Both the position numbers and the translations under genes were made by a program. A DNA stretch of 64,000 nucleotides from Phenylobacterium deserti (lineage in GTDB: Bacteria > Pseudomonadota > Alphaproteobacteria > Caulobacterales > Caulobacteraceae): the NCBI GenBank assembly GCA_945883235.1, contig CAMCXF010000003.1:1-64000 (forward strand). The letters are read 5' to 3'. How positions within the stretch are numbered: position 1 is the first letter of the stretch; each line of letters starts with the position of its first letter. Positions 51,270 through 60,164 of the stretch are shown piece by piece. The notes below the pieces were generated by a model that was not told the DNA's origin, searched no databases, and saw nothing but the letters and a program-made list of their open reading frames with translations.

Positions 51270-52994
51270 ATGACCAGACTTCGCCAAATCGCGATGGCCT
51301 CCGTCGCCGTGCTCACGCTGGTTGGAGCCGCGCAGCCGGGGCTGGCCCAGAAGGCCAAACCCGCCGCGGTGGCCAAAAAAGAGGTCTGGCCCGGCCTGCC
51401 ACCCGGCGCGACCGAGGAATACATGGCCCTGCGCGACGGTGTCCGGCTGGGCGCCAATGTGTTCAAGCCGGCAGGCAAGGGGCCATGGCCCGTGGTGCTG
51501 TCCCGCACGCCATACCTCAAGGACGGCCGGATCAGCGAACAAACGCCCAACCCCGGCGAGGCCATGGCCAGGCAGGCCAAGCGCTACACCGACGCTGGCC
51601 TGGTCTTCGTGCTGCAGGATGTGCGTGGCAAGGGCCGGTCCCAGGGCTTCTACACCGCCTTCGAGACCGATATCGAAGACGGCTATGACGCCGTGGAATG
51701 GGCCGCCACCCAGCCCTGGAGCAATGGCAAGGTCGGCATGACCGGCGGCTCGGCGCTCGGCATCACCGCCAACTCGGCCGCCATGGCCGCACCGCCGCAT
51801 CTGGTGGCCAACTATGTGGTGGTCGCGCCAGCGGACCGGCTCTCCTACAGCTATCCGGGCGGCGTGCTGAAAGACAAGGACACCATCGGCTGGCTGCGCG
51901 GGCAGGGGATCTCGGAGGAACAGCTGAACCGGACACGGTCGCGGTCGGTCGACGACGTCAGCTGGAACCGCGTCGCTATGACCACCAACCGCAAGTACAT
52001 CCGCGTGCCCACGTTCCACGTCGGTGGCTGGTACGACATCTTCAACGGCGGCACCGTGGACAATTTCGAGTTCCTGCAGAACCAGGGTTCGCCCGGCGCA
52101 CGTGGCAATCAGAAACTGATGATGGGTCCGTTCGGTCACGGCCCATTGACCGGAGACCTGGCCTATCCCGGCAACGACCGGCTGGCGTTGGGCGGCGATC
52201 AGGAAATCCGTTGGTTCGAACACTGGCTGAAGGGTGTCGACAACGGCATCATGGATGAGCCGCCGGTGTCGTACTTTATGATGGCGGGTGCCCGGACAGG
52301 GGCCTATTCTCCCGGGAACCGGATGCTGACGTCGGCCAACTGGCCCCCGGCGTTCCGCGAGGTTCGCTACTTCCTGACCCCTGACACCGGCTTGACCACA
52401 AAGCCCCCGACGGTTGACGAAGCCAGGACCAGCTACCGCTTCGATCCGGCCAATCCCGTCGCAACATTCGGCGGTGCCAACCTCACGTTCGAGCGTGGAC
52501 CAATGGACCAGCGCGCCGTGGGTCAGCGTCAGGACTATCTACGTTTCCAGACTTCGGTGCTGGACAAGGACGTCGTCATATCGGGCCCAGTAAAAATGGA
52601 GCTCTATGCCGCTACAGACGGCCCCGATACGGATTTCGTGGCCAAGCTGGTGGACGTCTATCCGGATGGCTACGAGGCTTTGGTGCTGGACGCCCCGATC
52701 CGCACCCGGTTTCGCAATGGCCGCATGCCCGACCAGGTCAAGCCGATGACCCCCGGCGCGCCGGAAAAACTGACCATCGACCTTTGGCCCACCGCCATCA
52801 CCTTCGAAAAAGGCCACCGCATCGCGGTGCACGTCACCTCTTCAAACGCGCCCCGGTTCGAAGTGAACCCCAACACTGGCGAGGGTCCCGGCGGCAAGGC
52901 AAAACCGCGGGTGGCAGTGAACACCATCTATATGGACGCGGGCCATCCCACGGCGCTGGTGCTGCCGGTGGTCTATCCGGCTGAGGGCAAGTAG
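51270..52994 (+). CDS. CocE/NonD family hydrolase (exported)
   Basis: The 574-residue protein has a signal peptide (MTRLRQIAMASVAVLTLVGAAQPGLAQ). The X-Pro dipeptidyl-peptidase/cocaine-esterase core reads LRDGVRLGANVFKPAGKGPWPVVLSRTPY, VLQDVRGKGRSQG and GMTGGSALGITAN with the nucleophile Ser, and there is a C-terminal jelly-roll domain. The family hydrolyses esters or amides with an acyl-enzyme mechanism. It should act outside the cytoplasm. The ATG at 51270 gives a proper signal; the ORF-track 51207 does not. Confidence 0.9.
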   Translation: MTRLRQIAMASVAVLTLVGAAQPGLAQKAKPAAVAKKEVWPGLPPGATEEYMALRDGVRLGANVFKPAGKGPWPVVLSRTPYLKDGRISEQTPNPGEAMARQAKRYTDAGLVFVLQDVRGKGRSQGFYTAFETDIEDGYDAVEWAATQPWSNGKVGMTGGSALGITANSAAMAAPPHLVANYVVVAPADRLSYSYPGGVLKDKDTIGWLRGQGISEEQLNRTRSRSVDDVSWNRVAMTTNRKYIRVPTFHVGGWYDIFNGGTVDNFEFLQNQGSPGARGNQKLMMGPFGHGPLTGDLAYPGNDRLALGGDQEIRWFEHWLKGVDNGIMDEPPVSYFMMAGARTGAYSPGNRMLTSANWPPAFREVRYFLTPDTGLTTKPPTVDEARTSYRFDPANPVATFGGANLTFERGPMDQRAVGQRQDYLRFQTSVLDKDVVISGPVKMELYAATDGPDTDFVAKLVDVYPDGYEALVLDAPIRTRFRNGRMPDQVKPMTPGAPEKLTIDLWPTAITFEKGHRIAVHVTSSNAPRFEVNPNTGEGPGGKAKPRVAVNTIYMDAGHPTALVLPVVYPAEGK

Positions 52995-53121
52995 GGCTCG
53001 CCAACAATTGATCAACGCCGATGCAACCATTGGTGGGGTCAAGGCGTTGCGGTTTCGTTCTGAAAGGCCCAGATAGGGCCGGTGTGGCTGATCGATGTCT
53101 GCCGGACGATAAGGATTGGCC

Positions 53122-55278
53122 ATGCCCGCGACCGACCGGACCGAACCACGATCGCGGGTTGTGCCCCCAACTGCGGATGCGAATTGGCTGACCCGCTACC
53201 AGAGCCTCCGCCGGGCCACCGAAACCCTGACCCGGTCGCTGACGCCGGAGGACATGGTCGCCCAGTCCATGCCCGATGCCAGTCCGACCAAGTGGCATCT
53301 GGCGCACACCACCTGGTTCTTCGAAACCTTTCTGCTGGTTCCCAATCTGGGGGGCTATCGGGTCTTCGATCCGAAGTTCGGCTACCTTTTCAACTCCTAC
53401 TATGAGGCGGTCGGTCCGCGTCAGCCTCGCCCCGCGCGCGGTTTGCTGACGCGACCGTCACTCGCCGACGTTCTGGCCTATCGCGCCCACGTCGACGCCG
53501 GGATGGCCCGGCTGCTGTCTGGTGACATCGCGCCGTTGACCGCTCTGCTGGATCTGGGTCTGGCACATGAGGAGCAGCATCAGGAGCTGATCCTGATGGA
53601 TATCTTGCACCTGTTCGCCCAGTCGCCTCTGTCGCCGGCCTATGCACCCCACAGGGCGGCCCCCGCGGCGTTGGAATGTACCCCGCTCACCTATGCGAGT
53701 TTTTCCGGCGGCCTGGTCGAGATTGGCCACGGCGACAATGGGTTCATGTTCGATAATGAAGGGCCACGGCACAAGGTTTGGCTCGAACCTTACTGTCTGG
53801 CGAGCCGACTGGTGACCAACGCCGAGTGGCTCGCCTTCATGGCGGACGGGGGTTATGGCCGCGCTGAGTTCTGGCTGGCGGACGGCTGGGCGCAAGTTCA
53901 GGCCGGGGCATGGCGGGCGCCGATCTACTGGCGTGAAAGCGACCAGGGCTGGTCGGCGATGAGCCTGAATGGCGTGCACCCGCTGGAACCATCGGCACCC
54001 GTCAGTCACGTCAGCTACTATGAAGCCGACGCCTATGCCGCCTGGGCCGGAGCGCGTCTACCCACCGAAGCGGAGTGGGAGCATGCCGCACAGGCCGAAG
54101 GCACCGGGTTGGTTCCCGGCGATCTCTGGGAATGGACCCGTAGCGCCTACCTGCCATATCCCGGCTTCAAACCCGCTGCAGGTGCCGTCGGCGAGTACAA
54201 CGGCAAGTTCATGGCTGGTCAGTTCGTCCTGCGCGGCGGTGCCTCCGTCACACCGGGGGGCCACACCCGCACCAGCTACCGGAACTTCTTCTACCCTCAT
54301 CAGCGCTGGATGTTCTCAGGCGTCCGCCTTGCGCAGGACGGTGCCGGTTCGGGGGTCGAAACCTCGGATTTCCTGGCCGACGTCCTGACAGGCCTGTCCC
54401 GATCGACCAAATCCATTCCACCCAAGCACTTTTACGATGACACCGGATCGGAGCTGTTCGAGGCCATAACAGGGCTGGAAGAATACTATCCAACCCGAAC
54501 TGAAATCGCGCTGCTGCGCGGCGCCGCGTCACAGATCGCCCGGCACATTCCCGAAGGTACGGCGCTGGTCGAATTTGGCAGCGGTGCCAGCGTGAAGACC
54601 CGTATCCTGCTGGACGCAGCGCCGCAGGTTGAGGTCTATGCGCCCATCGACATCAGCCCTTCGGCACTGGCGGGCGCTGCCCAGGCGATCCGCGCCGACT
54701 ATCCCGGTCTGGATGTGGCGCCGTTGCGCGACGACTTCACCAACGCCCTGGCATTGCCCGCGGCCTGTGAGGGACGCCCGATTGTCGGTTTCTTCCCAGG
54801 CTCAACCATCGGCAACTTCACGACGGGCGAAGCGCTGGAGTTCCTGGAGGGCGCACGACGCCTGTTGGGCCCGGGCGCGGCCTTCATCGTCGGCGTCGAT
54901 CTGGTCAAGGACGCACAAACGCTTGTGGCGGCCTATGACGACGCGAAGGGCGTAACAGCCGCGTTCAACAAGAACCTGCTGACCCGCATCAATCGCGAGC
55001 TGGGAGGCGATTTCGACCTCGGTGCGTTTGAACACCGTGCGATCTGGAATGACGCCGAGAGCCGGATTGAAATGCATCTTGTGAGCCTGAAGGATCAGGC
55101 AGTGCGCGTTGCGGAAGCGACGTTCCAGTTCAAAACAGGTGAGACCTTGCACACCGAGAACTCGCACAAGTTTACTGTGAAACGTCTGGGCGACCTGGCC
55201 CGCGCCGCAGGCTGGAGGCTTGAGCGGGAATGGGTCAATGACCATCCCGCCTTCGCCATCGTGTTGCTCAGGGGTTAG
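53122..55278 (+). CDS. egtBD: Fused EgtB-EgtD ergothioneine biosynthesis protein
   Basis: This single 718-residue frame joins two enzymes. Residues ~20-410 are EgtB, the iron-dependent sulfoxide synthase. It has a DinB-like bundle with the ligand set HLAHTTW (His near 59/62) and HEEQHQE (His149/153), and an FGE-like part (SFSGGLVEIGHGDNGFMFDNEGPRHKVWLEPY ... LRGGASVTPGGHTRTSYRNFFYPHQRWMFSGVRLA). Residues ~414-718 are EgtD, the SAM-dependent histidine trimethyltransferase (FYDDTGSELFEAITGLEEYYPTRTEIALL, FFPGSTIGNF). The two are normally separate genes; the eukaryotic Egt1 fusion has the opposite order. SD AAGGA lies six bases before the ATG. No egtA/C/E lies nearby. Confidence 0.95.
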   Translation: MPATDRTEPRSRVVPPTADANWLTRYQSLRRATETLTRSLTPEDMVAQSMPDASPTKWHLAHTTWFFETFLLVPNLGGYRVFDPKFGYLFNSYYEAVGPRQPRPARGLLTRPSLADVLAYRAHVDAGMARLLSGDIAPLTALLDLGLAHEEQHQELILMDILHLFAQSPLSPAYAPHRAAPAALECTPLTYASFSGGLVEIGHGDNGFMFDNEGPRHKVWLEPYCLASRLVTNAEWLAFMADGGYGRAEFWLADGWAQVQAGAWRAPIYWRESDQGWSAMSLNGVHPLEPSAPVSHVSYYEADAYAAWAGARLPTEAEWEHAAQAEGTGLVPGDLWEWTRSAYLPYPGFKPAAGAVGEYNGKFMAGQFVLRGGASVTPGGHTRTSYRNFFYPHQRWMFSGVRLAQDGAGSGVETSDFLADVLTGLSRSTKSIPPKHFYDDTGSELFEAITGLEEYYPTRTEIALLRGAASQIARHIPEGTALVEFGSGASVKTRILLDAAPQVEVYAPIDISPSALAGAAQAIRADYPGLDVAPLRDDFTNALALPAACEGRPIVGFFPGSTIGNFTTGEALEFLEGARRLLGPGAAFIVGVDLVKDAQTLVAAYDDAKGVTAAFNKNLLTRINRELGGDFDLGAFEHRAIWNDAESRIEMHLVSLKDQAVRVAEATFQFKTGETLHTENSHKFTVKRLGDLARAAGWRLEREWVNDHPAFAIVLLRG

Positions 55279-55487
55279 GACTCGCGTAGTCGCTTGCGCC
55301 CGACCCCGCGTGAAATTTCGCCGCCTTTACGACCTGCGGTCACGGCGAGATCGCGGTTGCGGGCAAAGCTGCGCTTCTCGCTGGGCACACTGGCACCGCC
55401 CTTGCGGGCGATCTCGAGGCGTCGCTCAAGGGTCATGGCGGCGAACCCTCTCATCGCGCGTGGCTTCTCGAAATCGGGTGTTGGCAT
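55275..55487 (-). CDS. KGG-motif general stress protein
   Basis: The 70-residue protein has two KGG repeats (EIARKGGASVPSEKRSF and TAGRKGGEISRG) of the stress-induced/conidiation-type family (PF10685), Arg/Lys-rich and without a membrane segment. Members accumulate in stationary phase or under osmotic stress; the mechanism is unknown. The ATG is at 55487, and the stop overlaps the end of the egtBD gene by four bases, tail to tail. Confidence 0.85.
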   Translation of the reverse strand: MPTPDFEKPRAMRGFAAMTLERRLEIARKGGASVPSEKRSFARNRDLAVTAGRKGGEISRGVGRKRLRES

Positions 55488-55614
55488 GGGGATGCTCCTC
55501 TACCGGGACGCGAGCGGGGACGTCTCGCAAGGCGGTATGGATAGAACCCTCAGCCTCTGCAGAGGTTGCGTGGCCACGTACGGATTTTACGCCCGCCGGA
55601 AGGCGTCGATAGGA

Positions 55615-56955
55615 TCAGATCGGCAGATTGACCCGCGCCGTCAGTCCACCACCCACCCGATTGATCAGGCTGACGTCGCCGCCGTGCCCTCGCGCGATGG
55701 ACCGGACGACCGCCAGACCCAGGCCGATGCCGCCGGTCTGCCGACTGCGCGATGGCTCGCGACGATAGAAAGGCTCGAAGACCTTTTCGCTGTCGGCGGC
55801 CGGAATGCCTGGCCCGTCATCATCGATTTCCACGATGGCGTTACCCGCGTCGGAAAACACCCTGGCGCGTGCCTCACCCCCGAACTTGACGGCATTCTCC
55901 AGCAGGTTTGAGACCAGCCGTCGCAACGCCATGGGATCACCCTGGAGGACGACCTTCTCGCCGCGTTCTACTTCGGTCCGGGAGCCCGTCTCCGCCATCT
56001 CGTCGCACAGGCTCTCCACCAGCGATGACAACTCCAGCTGCGTGCGCTCACCCGGCCGGCTGGCGTCGCGCACGAAGGCCAGAGTCGCGGTGATCATCTC
56101 CTCCATCTGATCCAGATCCGCCGCATACTTCCGGCGCTGGTCGTCAGGCAGGCCCTCGATCCGGAACCGCAGGCGGGTCAGCGGGGTCCGCAGGTCATGG
56201 GCGATGGCACCCATCATCGCAGTGCGATCCTCCACATAGCGCCGCAGACGTTGCTGCATCTCGTTGAAGGCGCGGGCCGCTGCGCCGATCTCGGCCGGGC
56301 CCCTGACCTCCAGTGGCGGCGCCAGCGGGTCGCGGCCCAAGCGTTCAGCCGCTTCAGCGAAGACCTTGATCGGCTTGGTGAGCCGACGGGCGAAGACCCA
56401 CGCCACCGGTGCCATAGCGAAGGCCGAGAGTGAGAACCACAACGCCAGCCGTCGCTGCCAGTCGCTCAATCCGACGAGGGGCTTTCGCTGCACGACGGTC
56501 CAGCGCCCGTCGGGCTGCAGGACCCCCAGCTGGAAGGGCGCAATCAGAATGTGTTCATTGGTGTCCGAGGCCCCCCGTGCGGCACGATCACGGACGACGC
56601 GTCCGACGTTCTGATCCGACAGCGGGCCGCGCTCGCCGGCGATGATCACGTGGGAGGTGGGAACTCCGATGTCTGCGGCGAATTTTGCGCGTATGGCGGC
56701 GAACGACGATCCACGCAGCTCAGGCGTCGGGGCCTTGTCGCGCTTCGAGAGCATGAGCGGCCGGCGCTCATCGAAGGCGACTGTACCACCTCGAAATGTC
56801 TGTTCGATCTCGGCCAATCGGTAGAAGTCTGGCGCGGGCGGCGGCAACAGAAACAACAGCATGGCGCTGATCGCCCAGGCCGCCAACAGGCTCAAGCCGG
56901 TCAGGGTGAGCATCTGGACCAGCAAGGGCGCTGTTCGACGCGCCGTCGGCGTCAC
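55615..56955 (-). CDS. Sensor histidine kinase (EnvZ-like, HAMP)
   Basis: The 446-residue membrane kinase has a transmembrane segment near residues 16-35, a periplasmic sensor part of ~130 residues and a second membrane segment near 170-190. A HAMP domain (RRLTKPIKVFAEAAERLG), the His-box AIAHDLRTPLTRLRFRIEG and ATPase boxes (NLLENAVKF, VEIDDDGPGIP, GGIGLGLAVVRSIARGHGG) follow. It phosphorylates the regulator whose gene overlaps its start by four bases. The signal is unknown. Confidence 0.95.
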   Translation of the reverse strand: MTPTARRTAPLLVQMLTLTGLSLLAAWAISAMLLFLLPPPAPDFYRLAEIEQTFRGGTVAFDERRPLMLSKRDKAPTPELRGSSFAAIRAKFAADIGVPTSHVIIAGERGPLSDQNVGRVVRDRAARGASDTNEHILIAPFQLGVLQPDGRWTVVQRKPLVGLSDWQRRLALWFSLSAFAMAPVAWVFARRLTKPIKVFAEAAERLGRDPLAPPLEVRGPAEIGAAARAFNEMQQRLRRYVEDRTAMMGAIAHDLRTPLTRLRFRIEGLPDDQRRKYAADLDQMEEMITATLAFVRDASRPGERTQLELSSLVESLCDEMAETGSRTEVERGEKVVLQGDPMALRRLVSNLLENAVKFGGEARARVFSDAGNAIVEIDDDGPGIPAADSEKVFEPFYRREPSRSRQTGGIGLGLAVVRSIARGHGGDVSLINRVGGGLTARVNLPI

Positions 56956-57689
56956 GACCGCTTGACCTTCGCCGTGAACATATAGCCTTCGTTGCGGATG
57001 GTGCGGATCAGGTCATGGCCGTCTCCACCGTCATCCAGCTTGCGTCTGAGCCGACTGATCTGAACATCGATGGCCCGGTCGAAGGCGTCGGAATCGGGTC
57101 CGCGGGCGAACTCCAGCAATTGATCGCGGGTGAGCACCCGTTGGGGCCGCTCCACGAATGCGCGAAGCAGGGAGAACTCCCCCGACGACAGGTTCACCAC
57201 CACCCCGGGCGGGGAGCGCAGTTCGCGCCGCACCAGATCCAGTCGCCAGCCCGCGAATTCACAACCGGCACCCAGAGCGCCTGATGTCGAACGATGCTCG
57301 GCCCGGCGCAACACCGCGCGGACCCGGGCCAGCAATTCGCGTGGATTGCAGGGCTTGGCCAGATAGTCATCGGCACCCAGTTCAAGGCCGACAATGCGGT
57401 CCGTATCCTCACCCATCGCCGACAGCATAATGATCGGAGGCCCGGCCTCGCTGGAGGTCAGGCGACGGCAGATCGCCAGCCCATCCTCACCTGGCAACAT
57501 CACGTCCAGGACGATCAGGTCGACGGGTCCACGCTCCAGCACGCGCTCCATTTCGTCAGAATCCGAGGCGGTTTCCACGCGATAGCCGTGGCGGCCCAGA
57601 AAATCCGACACCACGTCCCGGATGCCCGGGTCATCGTCGACCATCAGAATGCGGGCACCGGCCTCGGCCATTTCAGTTGTCTGCTCCAT
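56952..57689 (-). CDS. OmpR-family response regulator
   Basis: The 245-residue regulator has a receiver domain (RILMVDDDPGIRDVVSDFLGRHGY, phosphoacceptor in LIVLDVMLPGEDG, Lys in YLAKPCN) and a C-terminal winged helix (SSGEFSLLRAFVERPQRVLTRDQLLEFARG, DVQISRLRRKLDDGG). The ATG at 57689 (MEQTTEMAEAGARILMVDDDP) is preferred to 57719. It is the first gene of a two-gene operon with the kinase; targets are unknown. Confidence 0.94.
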   Translation of the reverse strand: MEQTTEMAEAGARILMVDDDPGIRDVVSDFLGRHGYRVETASDSDEMERVLERGPVDLIVLDVMLPGEDGLAICRRLTSSEAGPPIIMLSAMGEDTDRIVGLELGADDYLAKPCNPRELLARVRAVLRRAEHRSTSGALGAGCEFAGWRLDLVRRELRSPPGVVVNLSSGEFSLLRAFVERPQRVLTRDQLLEFARGPDSDAFDRAIDVQISRLRRKLDDGGDGHDLIRTIRNEGYMFTAKVKRS

Positions 57690-57755
57690 GGTCGCAAACC
57701 TGCGTGCGTGGCGTATCACCCGGATGTCTAACTTGAAACGCGACGTTCGTGGCGA

Positions 57756-58436
57756 TCATTCTCCGGCCAGGACTGCATCGGACACAAAGGGATTTGTTCG
57801 CCGCTCCTGCCCGAAGCTCGACATCGGCCCGTGCCCGCACACAAACCGCACATCATCGCCCAGCGGCCAGAGCTTTTGGGTAATGGCGTCGATCAGGTCC
57901 TGAAAGTTGCCGCGCGGAAAATCAGTCCGGCCAATACTCCCCTGAAACAGCACGTCGCCCACCTGGGCAAAGCGCGCCTCACGGTTGAAAAAGATCACAT
58001 GGCCCGGCGTGTGTCCGGGGCAGTGGATGACCTCGAACACGGTCTCGCCCAGAGTGACCGTATCGCCGTCCTGCAGCCAGCGATCGGGGGTGAAGCTCTG
58101 CGCCTCCGGCATGCCCCATTTGGCACCCGAAGAGGTAATCTCATCGATCCAGAAGGCGTCGTCGGGATGCGGCCCCTCGATCGGGACGCCGGTCAGCGCC
58201 TTCAGTGCCGAGGTCCCACCGGCGTGGTCCAGGTGGCCATGCGTAATCCAGATTTTCTCGAGCGTCAGGCCCTGTTCCTCGAGTGCCGCCATCAACCGCG
58301 GGACCTCGCCGCCGGGATCGATGATTGCCGCTTTCAGCGTCTTCACGCACCAGACGATTGTGCAGTTCTGCTGCAGTGGCGTGACCGGCGCAATCATGGC
58401 GCGGATCGGCGGGGGCGGGGGCATTGGCGCGTTCAT
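57756..58436 (-). CDS. MBL-fold hydrolase, glyoxalase II-like
   Basis: The 226-residue protein has the zinc motif THGHLDHAGG, plus CPGHTPGHVIFF and the C-terminal VCGHGPMSSFGQERRTNPFV block of the YcbL/glyoxalase II-like group (QQNCTIVWCVKTLKAAIIDPGGE at the N-terminus). Such enzymes hydrolyse glutathione thioesters such as S-lactoylglutathione or related thioesters. It is cytoplasmic. It lies 67 bases upstream of the response regulator in the same direction, and the APC transporter gene and its terminator lie further upstream. Confidence 0.9.
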   Translation of the reverse strand: MNAPMPPPPPIRAMIAPVTPLQQNCTIVWCVKTLKAAIIDPGGEVPRLMAALEEQGLTLEKIWITHGHLDHAGGTSALKALTGVPIEGPHPDDAFWIDEITSSGAKWGMPEAQSFTPDRWLQDGDTVTLGETVFEVIHCPGHTPGHVIFFNREARFAQVGDVLFQGSIGRTDFPRGNFQDLIDAITQKLWPLGDDVRFVCGHGPMSSFGQERRTNPFVSDAVLAGE

Positions 58437-58470
58437 GTGGCCCGCATAGTCGGGCGTCCAGCGACAGATG

Positions 58471-58496
58471 AAAAGGCCCGGGTGAGAGCCCGGGCC
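58471..58496 (-). terminator. Intrinsic terminator of the APC permease gene
   Basis: On the reverse strand GGCCCGGG - CTCTCA - CCCGGGCC is an 8-bp perfect stem followed by TTTT, 15 bases past the permease stop. Confidence 0.88.
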
Positions 58497-58511
58497 AATC
58501 CATAGTCTCTG

Positions 58512-60038
58512 TCAGGTGCCCGGCATGGGCGGAACCGGTCCGGGCGGCGCATCGGCATCCAGCTCGTGGACTTCGCCCGGCTCGCCATGGGCGACGTGGC
58601 TCTTGCGGTAGCCATAGAGGAAATAGACCACCAGACCGATCGTGGCCCACACGGCGAACATGATCTGGGTATCCGTCGGCAGGCTGAAGAACAGGTAGAC
58701 GCAGCCGGCGGCGGCCAGCGGTGCGACCAGCATGATGGCCGGCGTCCGGAACGGGCGTTTCCGGTCGGGATCGGTCCGGCGCAGCACCAGAACCGCGATC
58801 GCCACCATGGCGAAGGCGAAGAGTGTGCCCGAGTTCGAGATGTCGGCCAGGATGCCCACCGGGAAGAAAGCAGCGAACAGAGCCACGAACACACCGGTGA
58901 TCATGGTGATGATGTGCGGCGTCTTGAACTTTGGGTGCACGGTCGAGAGGATCGGCGGCAGCAGGCCGTCACGGCTCATGACGAAGAAGATCCGGGTCTG
59001 CCCGAACATCATCATCAGGATGACCGAGGGCAGGGCCAGACCCGCCGCCAGACCGATCAGATTGCCGATCTGTGGCCAGCCGATTTCACGCAACGTCCAG
59101 GCCAGAGCTTCCTTGGAGCACACCACCTTGGCGTCGCCGATAGCCGCGCAGGCCGCGGTCATTTCCGGGCTGCCTGGGCGCAGGCCCGCACCGGAGGCGT
59201 CCATCACCGGCTGCGCACCCACCGTGCCGATCACGCCCGCGGCGACCAGTATGTAGAAAATCGTGCAGATGCCCAGTGAGCCGATCAGGCCGATCGGCAT
59301 ATTTCGCTGTGGATTCTTGGTTTCCTCGGCGGCTGTCGAGACCGCGTCAAACCCCACATAGGCGAAGAAGATCGAGGCGGCCGCCGCGCTGATTCCGGCA
59401 AACCCCAAAGGCGCGAATGGTTCGAAGTTCTCCATATTGATAACCGGCACGGCCAGCACGATGAACAACACGAGTGCCGCGACCTTGATGCAGACCAGGA
59501 AAGCGTTGACCGCGGCCGACTCTCGCGTCCCCACCACCAGCAGCGCCGTCACCAGCAGGGCGATACCCATGGCAGGCAGGTTGATCATGCCGCCGTCAAA
59601 CGGCCCACGGACCAAAAGGTCGGGAATATTGATGCTCAAGGCGTTCTCAAGCAGGCCGATGACATAGCCGGACCAGCCCACGGAAACGGCCCCGGCGGCC
59701 ACCGCGTATTCAAGGATGAGCGCCCAGCCGACCATCCATGCCAGCATCTCGCCCATCACGGCATAGCTGTAGGTGTAGGCGGAGCCGGACACCGGCACCA
59801 TGGCTGACATTTCCGCGTAGCAGAGGGCCGCGACGGCGCAAACGAAGCCTGCAATGATGAAGCTCAACATCATGCCGGGTCCGGCTTTCTGGGCGGCCTC
59901 GGCGGTCAGCACGAAGATCCCGGTACCGATAATCGCCCCGATACCCAGCATGGTCAGCTGGAAGGCCCCAAGGGATCGATGCAGGGATTTCTTTTCTGCG
60001 GTCGCCAGAATGGCGTCCAGCGACTTAACGCGCCACAT
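58512..60038 (-). CDS. APC family amino-acid permease
   Basis: The 508-residue membrane protein has twelve or more hydrophobic segments and the APC start LGAFQLTMLGIGAIIGTGIFVLTAEAA. GISAAAASIFFAYVGFDAVSTAAEETKNPQRNMPIGL, typical of the cationic amino-acid transporter (CAT/YfnA) group, follows. A long loop with two Cys lies around CAAIGDAKVVCS. It moves amino acids with proton coupling; the specificity is not readable. It has its own terminator. Confidence 0.92.
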   Translation of the reverse strand: MWRVKSLDAILATAEKKSLHRSLGAFQLTMLGIGAIIGTGIFVLTAEAAQKAGPGMMLSFIIAGFVCAVAALCYAEMSAMVPVSGSAYTYSYAVMGEMLAWMVGWALILEYAVAAGAVSVGWSGYVIGLLENALSINIPDLLVRGPFDGGMINLPAMGIALLVTALLVVGTRESAAVNAFLVCIKVAALVLFIVLAVPVINMENFEPFAPLGFAGISAAAASIFFAYVGFDAVSTAAEETKNPQRNMPIGLIGSLGICTIFYILVAAGVIGTVGAQPVMDASGAGLRPGSPEMTAACAAIGDAKVVCSKEALAWTLREIGWPQIGNLIGLAAGLALPSVILMMMFGQTRIFFVMSRDGLLPPILSTVHPKFKTPHIITMITGVFVALFAAFFPVGILADISNSGTLFAFAMVAIAVLVLRRTDPDRKRPFRTPAIMLVAPLAAAGCVYLFFSLPTDTQIMFAVWATIGLVVYFLYGYRKSHVAHGEPGEVHELDADAPPGPVPPMPGT

Positions 60039-60164
60039 AGTTCCTCCGAGCAGCGGCCCCCGGCCACTTTGTAAAATAACTGACGCGAACGTGGCTCGCT
60101 TGCGGCACTGCGGTCAAGCACCAAGCACTGGTGAGCCGCTTTGCTTGCAGGTAGAGGGCCACGG

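Noticed and set aside
54300-54420. Possible frameshift joining separate egtB and egtD genes
   Set aside because: The frame is continuous, both domain ends are complete, and no stop or slippery run is seen at the junction; a true fusion is the simpler reading.
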